Shown in pieces: positions 62,219 to 64,000 of a stretch of 64,000 bases of DNA. Made by a program: the position numbers and the translations under genes. A model generated the notes under the pieces. That model was not told where the DNA came from. It worked only from the letters and a program-made list of their open reading frames with translations, and searched no databases. Within the stretch, counting starts at the first letter, position 1. The number at the start of each line of letters is the position of its first letter. This DNA comes from Achromobacter insolitus (lineage in GTDB: Bacteria > Pseudomonadota > Gammaproteobacteria > Burkholderiales > Burkholderiaceae_B), in the NCBI RefSeq assembly GCF_002209555.1, contig NZ_NJIF01000004.1:372001-436000 (forward strand). The letters run 5' to 3'.

Positions 62219-62689
62219 TCACCGCTGTTGTCGCAGCCGCTTAAAGGTCAGCGTTGTAAGAGCGCAGACTTTAGATATCCCTTGATTTACCACATAAACC
62301 TGAGCGCTAAGGAACGCGACCGCCTGACCGTTACCCACCACATGAGCAACGCATCGTATGGTGTCTCCGACCGCAGGAATAAGAAAGGAAGTTTTGAACT
62401 CAAGCGTGGTCATACTGTCGGACTCTTCTCCCACCCGCTCATCAAGCAGGCTAAGAGCCGCATAGCCCGCGGTGGCGTCCGCTACCATTCCAACAATCCC
62501 GCCCTGCACGGCGCCACGGTGATGCAGCAAAGTCGGAGCAATGTCAGCAGACGCTTGACAACGCCCACGAGAAATATCTTCCAGGCGTAAACCGATATGG
62601 CGATAGGCCGGTTCTTCGGCAAACTGTTGAGCAAGATGCCGTATCCTGTCTATATGCAGCTCTGGATGCGCGCCCGCAATTTCGATCAT
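62219..62689 (-). CDS. PaaI-type hotdog thioesterase
   Basis: The 156-residue protein has the hotdog PaaI signature LLHHRGAVQGGIVGMVADAT (catalytic Asp in VADA) and the TTLEFKTSFLIPAVGDTI strand. It should hydrolyse an acyl-CoA thioester, often an aromatic or blocked CoA in degradation pathways. ATG 62689 is chosen, preceded by an AGGAAGAG site; the frame is open to 62731. It could serve the aromatic island as a CoA-release enzyme, but this is inference. Confidence 0.88.
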   Translation of the reverse strand: MIEIAGAHPELHIDRIRHLAQQFAEEPAYRHIGLRLEDISRGRCQASADIAPTLLHHRGAVQGGIVGMVADATAGYAALSLLDERVGEESDSMTTLEFKTSFLIPAVGDTIRCVAHVVGNGQAVAFLSAQVYVVNQGISKVCALTTLTFKRLRQQR

Positions 62690-63172
62690 GGAGAAGCTCT
62701 TCCTAACGATGGGCCTCCTAGTATCTTGCACTTTCCTGGGGCTGTATTGAACGCTATTGCAGCTTGCTCCATGGCTGCTCGCCCCAGCGGCAATGCAAGA
62801 CCTTTGGGCGAAGCGATGGCTGGACAGAAGGAATTTCCGTTCGCTCAGCAGGTGGCGGTTGCTTGCCCCGCTTCCGTCGCCAGCCTAATGGGCGCCGCGG
62901 GCGGCACATTGAAGCTGCGAAAGTTCACTCGCCGAGGACCAGTCGCCGTACAACTCTGGCAAGCTCTCCAGCAGACCCCACCTGACGGCAGCACAAGAGG
63001 GATGCGCGGGTTCCATACGAGCAGAGGGCGTCAGTATCACCGAAGCAGTTCGGCAGGCTAGCCTTCCTCTGCTTTGATAAGATCAACCCTGTTCGTAAGA
63101 ATAGTCCTCACCGCCCAGCTGAACCGCGGTCACGCCCTTACAACTCCCATTTACAGAACCGCGCAAGCCAAC
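62690..63172. other. Stretch without a recognised gene
   Basis: A plus-strand frame (62597-63061) exists but is mostly the shadow of the thioesterase gene and continues without motifs or a ribosome-binding site. The rest should hold the promoters of the thioesterase and GNAT genes. Confidence 0.5.
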
Positions 63173-63625
63173 ATGACAGATCTCACCTATCGTCCCGCGA
63201 AGCCCGACGACGTGGACTTATGCATTCAAATTAGAGGTAGAACCAGAGAGAACGCCTTCTCTGAAGAAGACCTGCGTGCCTTAGGAATCACTGCAGAGAC
63301 GTGGAGGACCGGCATCGAACAAGGCGATGCCCCCGGCTTTGTCGCTTGTGCGAATGGGCAGATGATCGGCTACTGTTTTGGCGATCGTGAAACCGGAGAA
63401 ATCACGGTACTTGCCCTGCTCCCTGCATACGAGGGGCTCGGTATTGGGAAAACTCTATTGAGTCTGATGACTAAAGAGCTTATGCGTCTGGGCTTCAAGC
63501 GCTTGTTCTTGGCTTGCTCAAGTGACGCGAACGTTCGCTCCTACGGTTTCTATAGGCATTTAGGCTGGATGGCCACAGGGGAACGGGATGAGTCCGGGGA
63601 TGAGATCTTGGAGATCACCCTTTAG
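63173..63625 (+). CDS. GNAT-family N-acetyltransferase
   Basis: The 150-residue protein starts MTDLTYRPAKPDDVDLCIQI and has the acetyl-CoA loop LLPAYEGLGIGKTLLSLM (about residues 82-99) and the late FYRHLGWMATGERDESGDE. It acetylates an unknown amine. The frame is open to 63074 upstream but this part lacks family features. It lies 22 bases before the NUDIX gene in the same direction, which suggests a small operon. Confidence 0.9.
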   Translation: MTDLTYRPAKPDDVDLCIQIRGRTRENAFSEEDLRALGITAETWRTGIEQGDAPGFVACANGQMIGYCFGDRETGEITVLALLPAYEGLGIGKTLLSLMTKELMRLGFKRLFLACSSDANVRSYGFYRHLGWMATGERDESGDEILEITL

Positions 63626-63647
63626 AGTAAATTTCGTGTCAATCGCT

Positions 63648-64000
63648 ATGAGAGCTCAATTGGATCAAACAAAAGACGGCCAGGCATCGAGGGAACCGCG
63701 GTTAGGCTGCGGCGCAGCAGTCGTTAACGATGGAAGACTGCTCCTCATACATCGTCGTCGGGAACCTGAAGCGGACCATTGGGGATTGCCTGGTGGGAAG
63801 GTGGACTGGTTAGAGCCGGTCGAGCATGCAATACGACGAGAAATACGGGAAGAATTAGGAATTTCTCTTGGCGAATTGCATTTACTTTGCGTAGTCGATC
63901 AGATCGATCCGAGCCGAGCCACGCATTGGGCAGCACCGGTATTTTTGACGCTGCAATTCGAAGGCACTCCTGCCCTGATAGAACCAGATAAGCACGCTGC
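63648..64000 (+). CDS. NUDIX hydrolase, C-terminus outside window
   Basis: From ATG 63648 about 117 codons are visible before the window ends. The NUDIX box GGKVDWLEPVEHAIRREIRE continues with ELGI, fitting GX5EX7REUXEEXGU exactly. The segment RLGCGAAVVNDGRLLLIHRR starts the fold. The enzyme removes a nucleoside-diphosphate-linked group or cleans up oxidised nucleotides; its substrate is not determined. It follows the GNAT gene. Confidence 0.85.
   Translation, partial: MRAQLDQTKDGQASREPRLGCGAAVVNDGRLLLIHRRREPEADHWGLPGGKVDWLEPVEHAIRREIREELGISLGELHLLCVVDQIDPSRATHWAAPVFLTLQFEGTPALIEPDKHA

Noticed and set aside
62597..63061. 154-codon plus-strand frame
   Set aside because: First part is the shadow of the thioesterase start; no motif or ribosome-binding site.

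Overview
The window looks like chromosomal DNA of a high-GC betaproteobacterium, most likely Alcaligenaceae (Bordetella/Achromobacter group). I infer this from GC-rich coding, a Bug-family solute-binding protein, TRAP transporters, a family III CoA-transferase and many LysR/GntR/MocR-type regulators. No database search was run. About 70 genes are supported; I saw no rRNA, tRNA or CRISPR array.

Region 1 (1-22.3 kb) is mostly core-like. It holds a YciO-type protein (cut by the window edge), a YpfJ-type zinc peptidase, and an overlapping pair of unknown genes (1651-2948) preceded by a long hairpin whose core matches a LexA box. An ArsR regulator is divergent from an MFS transporter, followed by PaiB-like, GNAT and lipoprotein genes. 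A LysR regulator precedes a plus-strand catabolic operon (9.6-16.8 kb): HMG-CoA-lyase-type enzyme, SMP-30-type lactonase, TRAP transporter (3 genes), CoA-transferase and Bug protein. This set would import, activate and split a hydroxylated branched dicarboxylic acid. ApaH, small proteins and a histidine kinase/response regulator/histidine kinase cluster follow.

Region 2 (22.4-34 kb) is a mosaic accessory stretch. It holds a chromate-resistance operon (chrB-chrA-second ChrB-like gene) behind an inverted repeat, a decayed cueR-like gene, an Isc-type ferredoxin, DoxX, a MocR regulator, a scar made of TonB-receptor and IS256-type transposase fragments, DUF2000, AraC, a P-loop kinase-like protein, MipA/OmpV, and a 0.9-kb stretch without a recognisable gene.

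Region 3 (34-60.7 kb) is an aromatic-degradation island with every catabolic gene on the minus strand. One block (59.9-49.1 kb) encodes a complete meta-cleavage route: Rieske dioxygenase (alpha, beta, Rieske ferredoxin, 2Fe-2S/FAD reductase), dihydrodiol dehydrogenase, a two-subunit LigAB-type extradiol dioxygenase, ring-fission-product hydrolase, hydratase, aldolase and acylating acetaldehyde dehydrogenase. A divergent TetR regulator flanks it, and a perfect 24-bp palindrome sits on the predicted -10 box. A second block (47.7-34.0 kb) starts with an envelope cassette (DUF1302, DUF1329, YCF48-like, RND permease). It continues with a beta-keto-acid cleavage enzyme, a nitroreductase-family protein, an unusual flavin monooxygenase fused to a VOC/extradiol-type domain, a FAH-family hydrolase, an MDR reductase and an epoxide-hydrolase-like protein. 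A GntR/FCD regulator lies between the blocks. The natural substrate cannot be read from sequence alone; a hydrophobic aromatic compound is the best inference.

Region 4 (60.7-64 kb) holds an apparently orphan RstB-like sensor kinase, a PaaI-type thioesterase, a GNAT enzyme and a NUDIX hydrolase cut by the window end.
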